From positions 1-64,000 of the forward strand of contig NCSJ02000128.1 in the NCBI GenBank assembly GCA_002812745.2: a stretch of 64,000 nt of DNA, written 5' to 3'. Positions 38,127 through 48,363 of the stretch are shown here, in pieces (the first letter of the stretch is position 1; each line of letters opens with the position of its first letter). The notes beneath the pieces are model-generated. The model was given only the letters and a program-made list of their open reading frames with translations. It ran no database searches and was not told the DNA's origin. Position numbers and translations under genes: made by a program. The stretch comes from Scytalidium lignicola (taxonomy: Eukaryota > Ascomycota > Leotiomycetes).

Positions 38127-38642
38127 TCATTCTAACCCTTCGAGGAGTGCATTGCCCTTTTCTAGGAGCTCATATATAGGGCCTAGTTCAGCCTTGTAGT
38201 CTTGAATTTCCTTTTCCAGCTTGCCATATGCTTCCCCTTTTACTTTAAGTCGAGCCGTTTCATTTTGGAGATCCTGGGTCAATTGCTGCTTCTCTGTTTC
38301 CAACGTTTGCTTCTGCTCTTTAAGAGCCCTGAGCTCTTTTTCAAGTTTCCTAATTTCGATGTCTTTCTCTTGTAGCTGCTGAGTCTGTGTCTTCGATTCT
38401 CGGTCTCGGTCTTGCTGCCGCTTGGAATTTTCTTTTAATCTGTCTTCGATATTCTGCTTGATTTTGGCAGCTTCTGCTTTTATTGCTGCTAAATCTCGCT
38501 CTTGGCCGTTTTGTTGTAGCCCTGGCTCCTCTCGTATCTTTAGTTCCTCTCGTATCTTTGGTTCCTCCCGTATCTTTAACTCCTCCCGTATCTTTGGCTT
38601 AGATTTCGGAGACTCTGGTCTCACTGCTCCGTACTCTGGCAC
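38127..38642 (-). CDS. coiled-coil protein with KIREE repeats (5' end unresolved)
   Basis: An open frame of about 171 residues with no Met codon at all, so it needs an upstream exon or is a fragment. The first part has four copies of a 5-residue repeat (KIREE followed by L or P) encoded by 15-bp tandem units (about 38531-38600). Residues 48-170 are a strong Gln/Glu/Lys-rich coiled coil. An acceptor-like CCAAG lies directly upstream, but no matching start exon was found. Function unknown. It sits at the left of the NLR/HeLo island with a second coiled-coil gene at 40306-41181. Confidence 0.45.
   Translation of the reverse strand: MPEYGAVRPESPKSKPKIREELKIREEPKIREELKIREEPGLQQNGQERDLAAIKAEAAKIKQNIEDRLKENSKRQQDRDRESKTQTQQLQEKDIEIRKLEKELRALKEQKQTLETEKQQLTQDLQNETARLKVKGEAYGKLEKEIQDYKAELGPIYELLEKGNALLEGLE
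38531..38600. repeat. 15-bp tandem repeat inside coiled-coil frame
   Basis: Four to five copies of a unit reading CTCCCGTATCTTTRG on the + strand, encoding KIREE[L/P] on the minus strand. Confidence 0.75.
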
Positions 38643-40305
38643 TTGGCTATATATCTATTCTCAAAGTCATTATAAATCCATTAACTTCAGGGAGCTTTCT
38701 TCCAAACCCTGTTGTTTGACAGCATTTTTCCAATCGTTTATTCAAATTGGGTTCCGAATGTAATTAAAAATCGTCGGATAATTTGGTGCTTATCCTATAC
38801 TTAGAACCAAGGATCTAGAATGGCGAGTGTCTGTTCTGTTAGTGAAGGTTAATTGTTGTCCAGAATGGAATCAGTGTGAGGGTTTACCTCTTTTCAATCT
38901 ACTCTTCCCGAGGAAATTGGTAAGAATTGTAAGCTCGGAGATGGTCAGCAGCAAAAGCTGAGGATTTAGATAGCTCGATGCTCCATTTTAAGTCGCCCGA
39001 ACTGCACTGAATTACAGCCTCGTTCACAGTGAAAGCCTTACACAGTTGGCAATTCCATGCTAGAGCCTGACGTATTTCTGTATCCAACGGCCGTTTTCGA
39101 TTGCCTTGAAGCTGATGACTGCAAGGACGGGATGAAAACTTGTGAAACTGATGATGAGTGGCATTGTTGGCCCGTCGTAAAGAGCTGCGGCTCAGAAAGG
39201 AGACGCAATGCAACAGTAAGGGGTTCGGCACCGTAAGGTCACAATAGCGTGTTCGACTGTGATTAGTAGAACTATGAGGATGGATGCTGCACTCTGTTCT
39301 GTTCGGGATATGCTGAATAATCGTTTGCAAAACGGCGTCGGAAGGCTGTGAACGCCATCACGGAGAGTGAGGCTTCATGCAGCGAAGCCATGCTGTCCTG
39401 CGGGGTTGGGTGGTTGTGATACGGTATGGCTTTAGGCTCCAAAGTCGGGCGTTAGTAGTGAATGAGACATTGAACATCGTCCCTATAACTTGAAAATTGC
39501 TCAGCTGCTTGCTTGGAATCAACTCGACTTGAGTGGTCCATCAGCTGGACCAAAGCCATTGACCACACGTAGAAAGTGCCATGGCTTGAGGATTGGCGAC
39601 GGCGCGTAGAACACGTTTCAATCAACAGGCAGTTTGCGGCTCTGGCGTATCCCTGTACGATTCTTGCGTCTTTTATTCTGATGAAGTTGTTGTTGCCTTT
39701 GGCGGAGAGTGGCAGCAACCCAGCCTACTATCAGTGAGTTAGGATAGGCATTCTCGTTGGGTTGTGGTTGGGTTGTACTTGCAGTCAATTAGTAATTATC
39801 GGCAGTGCATACGTGTAACAGAACAGAACCTCTTGAAAGGTAAGGCTTTCGTTCTATCATTGCAATGGAGATGCTACCGGTAGCTCCGAAGAGCAAGTCG
39901 GCAATACCGATGAATGATGTTGACCCTGTTGAGCTTCAAATTGGGAGTGAGGTTTTTAAGTAAGAGGAAGAATGATAGTTATGGAATGAGAGAATAAAGA
40001 TGCACATTTAGGGGTCGTTGCAGTGGTTCATAGTGTGGAGAGCCGCTGTGTGAAGGATTACAGGCATAATTACAGGCATAGTCACTGGCCCTGCAGTGAT
40101 TATCCTGCCTGTAACACGCTATAATTACGGCGGATTATAGTATGTTCTCCATCTCACAGGGATTGACCCACAGGGCATGTGAACCGATCGTTGACGTTAT
40201 TCTTGGCGATCGGACGGAGCATGAACGCATGACATCTCGTCGTACTTTCTATTTACAAGCATTGTCCAAGCCCATGATAAACTCTTCTATGCTGATATTT
40301 GTTAA
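38643..40305. other. decayed or non-coding stretch between coiled-coil genes
   Basis: Minus-strand frames at 39330-38899 and 39718-39452, plus a piece near 39930-39815 (IGIADLLFGATGSISIAM), look protein-like in composition but have no joined intact frame and no recognised family. They may be remnants of one gene. A nested hairpin lies at 40070-40114. No supported gene. Confidence 0.35.
40070..40114. repeat. nested hairpin
   Basis: TTACAGGCA (40070-40078) pairs with TGCCTGTAA (40106-40114), enclosing CACTG/CAGTG arms around GCCCTG. A partial direct repeat of ATTACAGGCAT lies just upstream (40058-40068). Confidence 0.5.
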
Positions 40306-41181
40306 TTATCTTGTGCTGCCTGCGCTCTTACTCTCTAAGCCTCTAACCATCCGCTCCAGCTCTTCAATCCTTCTTTCTTGCTGCTTCTTCTCCAGCTTTA
40401 GCCTCTCAATATCCTTCTCCTGCATCATTTCCAGCGCTGTGCTTTCCCCTGGCCAGATCATCTCATCATCATCATTTATAGGGATGCTATTCTTCAATAC
40501 TTCTTTCAGCTTCTGCACTTCCGCCTCAAGGTCGCGTACATCATACTCTAGCTCCCAGAGGAGCGCTGTCTTGGACCTGAGTTGTTCTTGTGTCTCTAAA
40601 AACCTTCCATCAACCTGAACTACTTCCTCTTTCATATGTTCTATTGCCACAGAAATTGGTTTCTTCTTTTGTCTCAAACTGACCCCGTCTATGGGAATTA
40701 TAGGATTAGTTTCTACTGCATAGTTTGGAGGCAGTTCTGGTGGCGAGTTGCCCTGCTCTGATGGTGTTGACCTGGAAGCTCGCTGTGATTTTTCCAGTTC
40801 CGAGATTAGTCGTTGATTCTGCTCTGCTAATTTCTTCATAGCATTGTAGATCTCTCTAATCCACTTATGGACATCGTACTCGTGTTGTTCTAATGACTCT
40901 ATTGGCTTAAGATCGGTTGTCTCTCCGCTGTTCGTCTTCTTTGGTTTCTTGTCCTGCACTGAACTATGATTAATTATATTTCTTCTTATCGGCATGTATT
41001 GCTTAAGGATACATCTTAGATACCCTGCATACTACTTACTTTTGGGTGATCTGCTCTGTCTCCGCAAGCCAAGACCTGATAACCTGGGAGCGTCTTTGGC
41101 AGAATCCTGGTTTTCATCGTTATGGAGCGACTGATATGTACGGGTCCGAAACTCTCTGTTTTGGAATACGATTTCAGACAT
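40306..41181 (-). CDS. coiled-coil protein of unknown function
   Basis: Two exons, 41181-41040 and 40958-40306 (264 aa), joined by an 81-nt intron with donor GTAAGT and acceptor TTCAG that keeps the frame. The N terminus is polar and basic (RLSGLGLRRQSRSPK), followed by EYDVHKWIREIYNAMKKLAEQ and long coiled coils (about 75-105, 150-260) ending ERRIEELERMVRGLESK. An ATG at 40995 inside the intron region would give a shorter single-exon alternative. No family recognised. It is divergent from the NACHT gene that starts 615 bp away, so shared regulation is possible. Confidence 0.6.
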
Positions 41182-41795
41182 ATTCCTCTGCACTTTCGAG
41201 ATAATGAAGGAGCTTAGAACATCCCCCCCCCCAAAAAAAAGGCAAAAAAGCTTGTTAAACTTGCTGATCGCTTCTAACAAGTGTTTGAGTGCGAAGTTTG
41301 GACAAGAGAGCGCTGTACAAAAAATTGTCCACACCTAGCAAAGCTGTAATATGGATTTCATAGATAGATCGATTGAGTTTAAAACTGTACACGCATTCAA
41401 GCCCTTGAAATGCAAGGCAGTTTCACTTTCCGTAAAGGCTAACACTGCGCAGCCATCGGCTCAACCGATTGGGCTCGAATGCGGAATCAGTTCAGCTCCC
41501 CATCCTGCAAGGCTGTGTTCGAGTTCGTGGTAAGGCAACTTAACTAGAGCAACAATGCCCGTCCACGTCACATTGCAGGCTTGCTGTAAGAAGGCTCAAA
41601 TTATGTAGATAGTCGACAAGTTAAACCATAATGAACTTGTGAGCCTGATTTAGCCTCCACGCAAACCTATATTCATTCTATAGGTGACTGTCTAGCCCAA
41701 TAAGATAAGTGGACTTCAATTCCTTTTCCGTCTGTTAAATTCCGTAACGAAATTTGTTTTGTATTGGGATTTCTCAGCCTCAAGATATTGGCAAG
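41182..41795. promoter_or_regulatory. divergent spacer coiled-coil gene/NLR 1
   Basis: 614 bp between divergent starts, with a C-run/A-run pair (41222-41240). No gene or strong TATA box was identified. Confidence 0.45.
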
Positions 41796-44700
41796 ATGCG
41801 TAGGAAAGACTTTGGTCTCAAGCAGTTGTACCCTTCAGATAGTAACAATATTTTTCCAAGTCTTGAGTAAGTTATACGACCTCCAATTCCCAGTTTAAAT
41901 TGGCCTATCGACCATTACTTACTAAAACGATCTCATTGAAGCATCGTTCTAGTTCATGGACTTGACGGACATTGTGTCAACACATGGAGAGCTGACGATG
42001 GGACTCTCTGGCCGGCTGACCTCCTACCACAATATATTCCCAACATAAGAATTTTATCTTATGGATATGATGGCACGATCAAAGGCACCACAAACATGTC
42101 ACGAATTACTGATCATGCCAAGGAACTTCTAATTGGACTTCAGATGGAACGGGATGACGCTGACGCTGAGTCCAGACCAATTGTGTTTGTTGGACACAGT
42201 TTAGGAGGTATCATCATCAAGAAGGTAATTCGAAGCCTTCTTGAAAATTATCAGGGCCGGCAATTACTAACATTATGTATGAAAGGCATTAAGTGTTGCC
42301 AATTCAGATGAAGATGCTCGGCTCATCCTTGACTCGACTTATGGAATCGTGAGCACCTTTCATATTATGTAGCTTGTCTAGCTGCTAATGACTGTCTTTA
42401 CCAATACAGATATTCTTCGCTACTCCTCCTCATGGAACTAATGCTGACGACTGGATACGGCTAGTATCTCATGTTGTCTCTCAAAACAGACCGCCTGGAG
42501 TGGATGGTCTCACTAATAGCATGGTCAATGAGATTAGNAAAAAACAGCCCCGAACTCGTGAAAATTTCAGACGAGTTTCAACCTCTCCAGAAAAACATTG
42601 ATATATGGAGTTTCTTTGAGCATGATTTAACAGCAACTTTGAAAAATGTGGTCAGTACTCGGAACTTTACGTTTACAATCTTTTATCTATCAATATATTG
42701 TTTAATCTAAATGAAGAAAAGAAAGAAGCTGATCCTGTGTACAACTTTTAGGTAGTCCCGGCAACTTCAGAGCTGTCACAGTCCACAGAAGAGAGTAATT
42801 GTATGTTATCAGGTGACCATTTCGGGATTTGCAAGTTCAGCAGAAATGATCAGCAATTCAACCAAGTGTTGAAAGGAGTTCAAATGCTGGCAGAGAACTC
42901 CAAGAAAGCTAAATGTACGCCTTTCGAATCTTCAGGCCTTGTCAATGGCAATAATTTCAGATTTTAATCCTGTATTACTAACTAACGAGTGAGATAAAAT
43001 AGTTCTTAGCAAGCTTCAGAGAGAAGCACTCAATTCACTGGGCGTTGAAGAATTCCGCAAATGCCCCTTGAATGTAAAACACACTCCTAACACGTGTGAA
43101 TGGATCAGCCAGCGATCTACGTTCCAAGAATGGCAAGATCGGATGTCTAAGAAGGATAAGCTGTGGATTTATGGCAGTCCAGCTTGTGGGAAAACTTACT
43201 TGGCTAAGCACATAGTGAAACTTGAACAAGAGCCTCAGAATGTTGTTGTCCAATGTTTTTTTGATGAGTTCTTAGAAGACAGAAAGGATGTTCGAGCAGT
43301 CTTTCTCTCTTCGCTCCATCAGGTACTAAAATCTCAGCCCCAACTAATCAACAAGTTTATCGTCCCAGAGTATCAGAGTCGCAAGTCTGAAAAGATTATC
43401 TGGGACATTGATATTCTTAACAAAATTTGGCCGAAAGTGGTTGTTGAAGCAGCTAAGTATTGCCGTTTGACTATAGTTATTGATGGGCTTGAGCAATGTA
43501 GTAGATACCTGGAGGACCTTTTTAACAGTCTCAAGTACTGTGAAATCTCATTAAAGGACACCTGCAGCGTCAAGTTGCTTCTTGTGGCTCGTGAATGTGA
43601 GGCTATCGAACATCATTCGACAGGATTTTCCAAATATCAAGTTACTTTTGAAGATATTCACAATGATATAGTAGCTACTGTGAAGGAGGATATTAAGACC
43701 GTTGCTAAAATTAGGAGATACACCCCAAGCTTCACAAATAATTTGTGCAAGGCGATCACTAATGGTGCAGATGGGATGTATTTATGGGCTAGTCTGGTGG
43801 CGAAAGATATAAAACACACGGTTCCATCTCAGGCCAACATGGAGAATCGCCTGGAAAAACTACCGAAAGGTATAATGGAACTATACGATTCAATACTAGG
43901 TAGAATCAGTGAGAAAGCTGATTGCCAAAAGTTTCTTATGACGGTGTTCCTCTGGGTAGTATTTGGGCGTGAGGTGCTAAAGACTGAAGAGTTAAGAATT
44001 GGGATAACTTTGAGCAATTCAAGTGCCGCGCTGAAGACCTCAAAGGTAGACAAGATTGATATTCAACGATTTATGCCGGAAGGACGTGTCAAGAACTTGA
44101 TCACACAGATTTGTAGGCCGTTGATCAAGATATCTTCAACGAACAAGGTCGTCTTGGTTCACAGATCACTCTGCCAGTTTTTTACTACTCCTAACTCAAC
44201 CTTACGCATGGAACACCTTGGCATCAAGTATCATCAAGATTACTACTTTGAAACCGCTAAATCTCATAGAGATATTGGGAATCTCTGTGTCTCCTACCTA
44301 GTGCTTGACTATTTTGAAGATTCAGGAGGTCCATTCAACCCGGTAGATCCTGGACCAGAACGATGGGCGAGGAAAGTCCGTAAGAGGGCTGCAACATACC
44401 AGCTCGCAAGTTACGCTGCCAGAAACTGGGCAAAACATCTTGAACAGTCAGGTGAACCGCTTTCCCTGACGCATAACCAACACCCTGATCGGCGAATCCT
44501 TCTAGATCTCAAAAATCAGGAGGCAATATGCTGGACCGAGGTATGGTGGTTCTCTAAAATGTGGCCGAGGAAGCTGAATTATCCTGGGAACGAGCTTCAG
44601 ATTGAAGATATTTTAGAAGAAGGGGGAAAGCCATCGGCCAATGACTCCGATAATCCTAAGATTCTACCAAAAGCCCCCAGAAGACGCTCTGGCCATTCTC

Positions 44701-45104
44701 GCAATGGTGAGGGCAAATCCACACCTAATGAAAGGAGACATACAAATAATAAAGATTACCGGAGACAACAAAATGGTGACTCTGGGATGGCCTCTTCTAA
44801 TTGTAATCTCAAACAAGATAAACCTCCTTTTAACGGAACTCTGCAACCCCCAGAATCACAAGAGGATAGCTCGTCCAAGGTGTCTAATGGAGAATTACAA
44901 ACACCAATCGCGACAGAAGTTATAAAGCCAGATGTCATCCTTCCAAAAGAGATCCAGCAGCCTGGTTCTTTGATACACGAACTAGTTGATGATAAGACAG
45001 ATGAGGTTGCAGAACAAAATTCTAGTTGTTGGGAATGCTTTTTGGGATTTATGGAAGCTCTGTTCTCACAGAATGGAAAACCCGGCAGGCCAAAGAGGGA
45101 TTAA
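41796..45104 (+). CDS. SesB-like hydrolase-NACHT NLR-type protein
   Basis: Six exons: 41796-41866, 41942-42224, 42286-42348, 42410-42650, 42752-42914, 43003-45104; 973 aa if the 'n' at 42538 is ignored. With it ignored every later splice phase fits. Residues 24-250 are a SesB-type alpha/beta hydrolase (IVLVHGLDGH; nucleophile Ser110 in GHSLGG; FATPPHGT). A NACHT-type NTPase follows: Walker A GSPACGKT (331-338), Walker B-like LTIVIDGLEQC, then GMYLWASLVAKDI and a VHRSLCQFF segment of the helical domain. No WD, ankyrin or TPR repeats follow. The tail (about 800-973) is Asn/Ser/Lys-rich and disordered, ending in a Cys/Phe/Trp-rich patch. Fungal NLRs of this type trigger incompatibility or cell death on recognising non-self. 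Confidence 0.85.
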
Positions 45105-46007
45105 CAAGTCACAAACCGGGACTGTATATAATCAACTGTGTAATATGATTATATTCTCTTACATATTAAAAGTCTAATCTAAAAGCACTTTTGGTTAATC
45201 GATTAAAATGCGGCAATTGGTCAAATTTCCGAGAGGAAGTTGGGTCAATCGGGTTAACCAAGAAAATTAACCTCACTCCAACTCTTCCTCACTTCATCGC
45301 AGGACACATATCGCGGCTTTTGACTGAAAACACTTCCGTCTCTGGGGGTTAAGACTGCAAGCCGCCTGAATTAGCTCATAAACTTAATCCATACCGTCAT
45401 TCTTGCTGATAGAGCCTGCCTTCCTTCACACCATCGTCGAGTTCCGACAAGGCTGCGTCGGGTGCATCAAAGAGCCTGGACATGACAGCTGCTCGGTAGT
45501 CATCCATGTTAAAAATTGGTCTTGATACAGTACTGAGGCAAGTAGCTCAGCAGAAAATCAAATTTAGAAATTCTTGAATGATGCTGCGATAGGCACTTTA
45601 ACTTCTCGTACGCTTTTGCTTTGAGGGTGCAAAAGAAACAACCAGCGTAATGCATTGCCTAGGAATAATTTGGGCTTCCTTTTATGGCATCTTGGCTGTG
45701 TTACAAGTTGCGCGCGCTTGCATCTGCAAAAAATAGCACCCTTATCGGCAGGGCGTTCATCACGTATCGCTGGCCACTCAAACTGCAAGCCTCAAGAGCC
45801 TGATTCATGAGAGAACCTATTGGTGCTTGTGGATAATCCCTCGTAGGGTTTCATTTACTACATCTACTCTTGGTGATGAGCGTGGCTTATTTTCAGCCAC
45901 CAGCGGGGGTATCGCTTTGGAGAGCTGAAGAGCTACTCGTGTGTAATAGAGAGGTTGCAGCCTCTTAACATCAAGTTCAAATATAAAATTGGCTGTATGC
46001 CGAGTTG
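45105..46007. other. spacer between NLR 1 and the HeLo-like gene
   Basis: Ordinary composition. The minus frame at 45564-45788 has no family signature. No gene supported. Confidence 0.5.
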
Positions 46008-47108
46008 ATGGTGGATGTGGATATGGCTGCCCCGATTATTCCTACAACAAGAAGGCTAGCTAATAATGCTAATCATAGGGCTGTGAAGCAAAACAGGGTT
46101 GAAAGTGCGAGCTTAACAATCGCCCACAGGAATTGGTACCAGAACTGCCACGCTGCGGGCAATGCAGTTGTCCAGTATGGAAACAAGTACAAAACGGTAA
46201 ATGTTGCCGGGGATCTGATTATCCGTACGAATTACTGGCTGAAGATTTTATATAAAGCTGACAAGTATGCAGAGCGCACCGGCCACGTTCGCATCGGAGC
46301 AGCACTGCGGACTACGTCAAGGAAGCCAAATCAACCCCCTCCACCTCCCTCTTCCATCAATCAGGTAGACGAAAAGCTCTTCAGAGACTTGTTTGCTACA
46401 TGTGTCGCTCACTTTGAATTTATAATTCGAAATAGATCCGGCAACCCTGTCCATCGCTTTGTTGAGACCAGGCTGAACAATTTGGAGGCGAGATTTACAG
46501 CGTGGGGAAAGGCGGTAGGACTAGACCAAGATAGCCACAGCAACAATGCATCTGTTCGTATCTCATTTGAGCCCAATGTGGCAGATACCCTCACTTGTAT
46601 GATTGCTCTTTTCCAGGAACCTGATAGTTACGGCTTAAAGCCATCGGGACAGTCAGCTGAAAGTCGAAAGCCAGATAAATGGTGGCCTTTCCGCCATCCT
46701 CTAGGATCGGCCAGTACGGATCTCTCAGCGCTGGGTTCGGTTACAAGATCCGAGATTCACGACGTCGACAAGTTCTCTAAATTGATCAAACAACTGAAAG
46801 GCCTCATCGAGGACCTAGAAATCTTCACTCGGGATCCGGCTATCTTAAGAAGACAATACGATTTTGTCGCTGACGGCTTGGACTCATTATCGGATACCGA
46901 GATACTTGAGGACATTGAAAATGCTCGCATCGATGAAAATGACACCGTATCAGATATTGCTAGCATACGGTTACGACAGGTCCGTGCCGGAGTGGATCCA
47001 GAGCAACAGTCTTCATCGGGAAAGTCTAAGCAGGAATCATTCTACACTGCCTTAACTCGACAGTCAGCACTGGCTCGAGTATCAACCTCTCAATCATTGA
47101 CAATTTAA
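46008..47108 (+). CDS. HeLo-like domain protein with N-terminal HET-s-type amyloid motif
   Basis: Single exon, 366 aa from ATG 46008 (the frame upstream offers only TTG). Residues about 40-62 contain NAVVQYGNKY preceded by HRNWYQN, closely like the amyloid pseudo-repeats at the end of the HET-s-like protein at 54535-55383. After a Pro-rich linker (about 110-116), residues about 120-290 align by eye with the HeLo domain of that protein: FATCVAHFEF/FTTCVDCFEY, LEARFTAWGKAVG/VKLRLSRWGDAIN, ADTLTCMIALF/VKKTLGSIIDRF. The Gly-rich hydrophobic N-terminal helix that opens canonical HeLo domains is absent. In HET-S this helix is needed for membrane insertion, so this protein may be a non-pore regulator or adaptor (inference). 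Domain order is inverted relative to HET-s. Confidence 0.65.
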   Translation: MVDVDMAAPIIPTTRRLANNANHRAVKQNRVESASLTIAHRNWYQNCHAAGNAVVQYGNKYKTVNVAGDLIIRTNYWLKILYKADKYAERTGHVRIGAALRTTSRKPNQPPPPPSSINQVDEKLFRDLFATCVAHFEFIIRNRSGNPVHRFVETRLNNLEARFTAWGKAVGLDQDSHSNNASVRISFEPNVADTLTCMIALFQEPDSYGLKPSGQSAESRKPDKWWPFRHPLGSASTDLSALGSVTRSEIHDVDKFSKLIKQLKGLIEDLEIFTRDPAILRRQYDFVADGLDSLSDTEILEDIENARIDENDTVSDIASIRLRQVRAGVDPEQQSSSGKSKQESFYTALTRQSALARVSTSQSLTI

Positions 47109-48363
47109 TTTACTTTATTATAATAAAAGAAACAGATAACAAATAAGATAAGTAGAATTATTAAAAGATTATAATTTTTACATATATTATATTAAAGAAT
47201 TTGAGAATACTAGAGTAGATACTTTTAACAAAAAACTAGAATTTCTAAAAGATAATATACATGAATTAAAAGCNTATTTTAAAAAAAAAAAAAGTTAAAA
47301 CTTAATATTCTAATATGTGCAAGTTAACAAAGTATTAAAGATTGTAAATGAAGAATAACTACAAAGAATTTAGAAAGTATAATATTTTACTAATTTTGTT
47401 GTGATATCCCGTGTGTCGCCTTAGGCACCATCTTGTTTATTACACGTGACTTCCCTTTTCGGTAGTCTACTAGTTAGCTCTCTTTACTTGTGTACGTACG
47501 TAGTTACTACAACACCACAATACACAGAGTTACCCCATATTGCGTACTTGCTTTCACGTGCCCTAATTCAACAAATTTAAATTATAAATGATTAGTATTG
47601 TAATATTCTTTGTTAACCTCAGGCATTACTTCACTTATTGCACGTGATTTTCACTTTAAGTAGTCTTCTTTAGTTAGCTTTACTTTTATTATGTATATAA
47701 TTATCACATAATACTTTTAATATACTAAGTTAGTTGAACAACTTATATTATATACTTTACTTTTACTGTTTTCTTATAACAGGTTATACACTTTAATGAT
47801 AACATTATTAAGTTATCTCTTCTTTTTTATATTGATTAACACTTTTGTTTCTGTTTTTGTTTACTTGTAGTTAATTAAGTTTTATTCCATATTCCTGAAT
47901 GGTGGGGAAAATGCGCAAAATTAGGGTGTGCGAAAGCCCAACCTTCCGACTTATTCATTGAAGCAAAAACTCCCGATTGGGATGGTTCTCTCGCCACCTT
48001 GGTGATAACGCCAGGTATCATTGAGCAAGAACTCCTCCATAATCCTCCTTCATAATCCTCTTTCATAATCATTCTCCATAAAAAGGTATGCGGGCCACCA
48101 GCACTTTATACATGCATAAAGTATGGATAAAAAGTGTATGAGAACGGTATCTGATAGCAAGTCACATGTGACAGAGGCTGTGGTTGCCTTGCCAGGGCTG
48201 GATGTAGGTGATTGCGCAGTTCTAAAGTGTCTCTGGATGATACTTTAGGCAGAATCAGCTAGCTACGCCACATCATCAAGTAGAAGAAAAAGTACAATAG
48301 GTGCTCCTTCTCTCGAAAAAGCATGCATCATAACCGTACAAATCACGCTCGCAGGGAACAGTC
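47109..48363. repeat. AT-rich RIP-like tract with a diverged tandem duplication
   Basis: From 47109 to about 47880 the sequence is strongly AT-rich, and no gene is visible through 48363. Two diverged copies of one sequence (about 47420-47545 and 47620-47740; shared TTACACGTGACTT/TTGCACGTGATTT and AGTCTWCTWGTTAGCT-like blocks) differ largely by C-to-T and G-to-A changes, the pattern of repeat-induced point mutation. An 'n' lies at 47274. The 48-48.36 kb part is ordinary and should hold the NLR 2 promoter. Confidence 0.55.

Noticed and set aside
41025..41039. 15-nt intron joining the coiled-coil exons
   Set aside because: Too short for a spliceosomal intron; the 81-nt intron 40959-41039 fits frame and consensus.
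45564..45788. 74-codon minus frame between NLR 1 and the HeLo-like gene
   Set aside because: No signature and no context.
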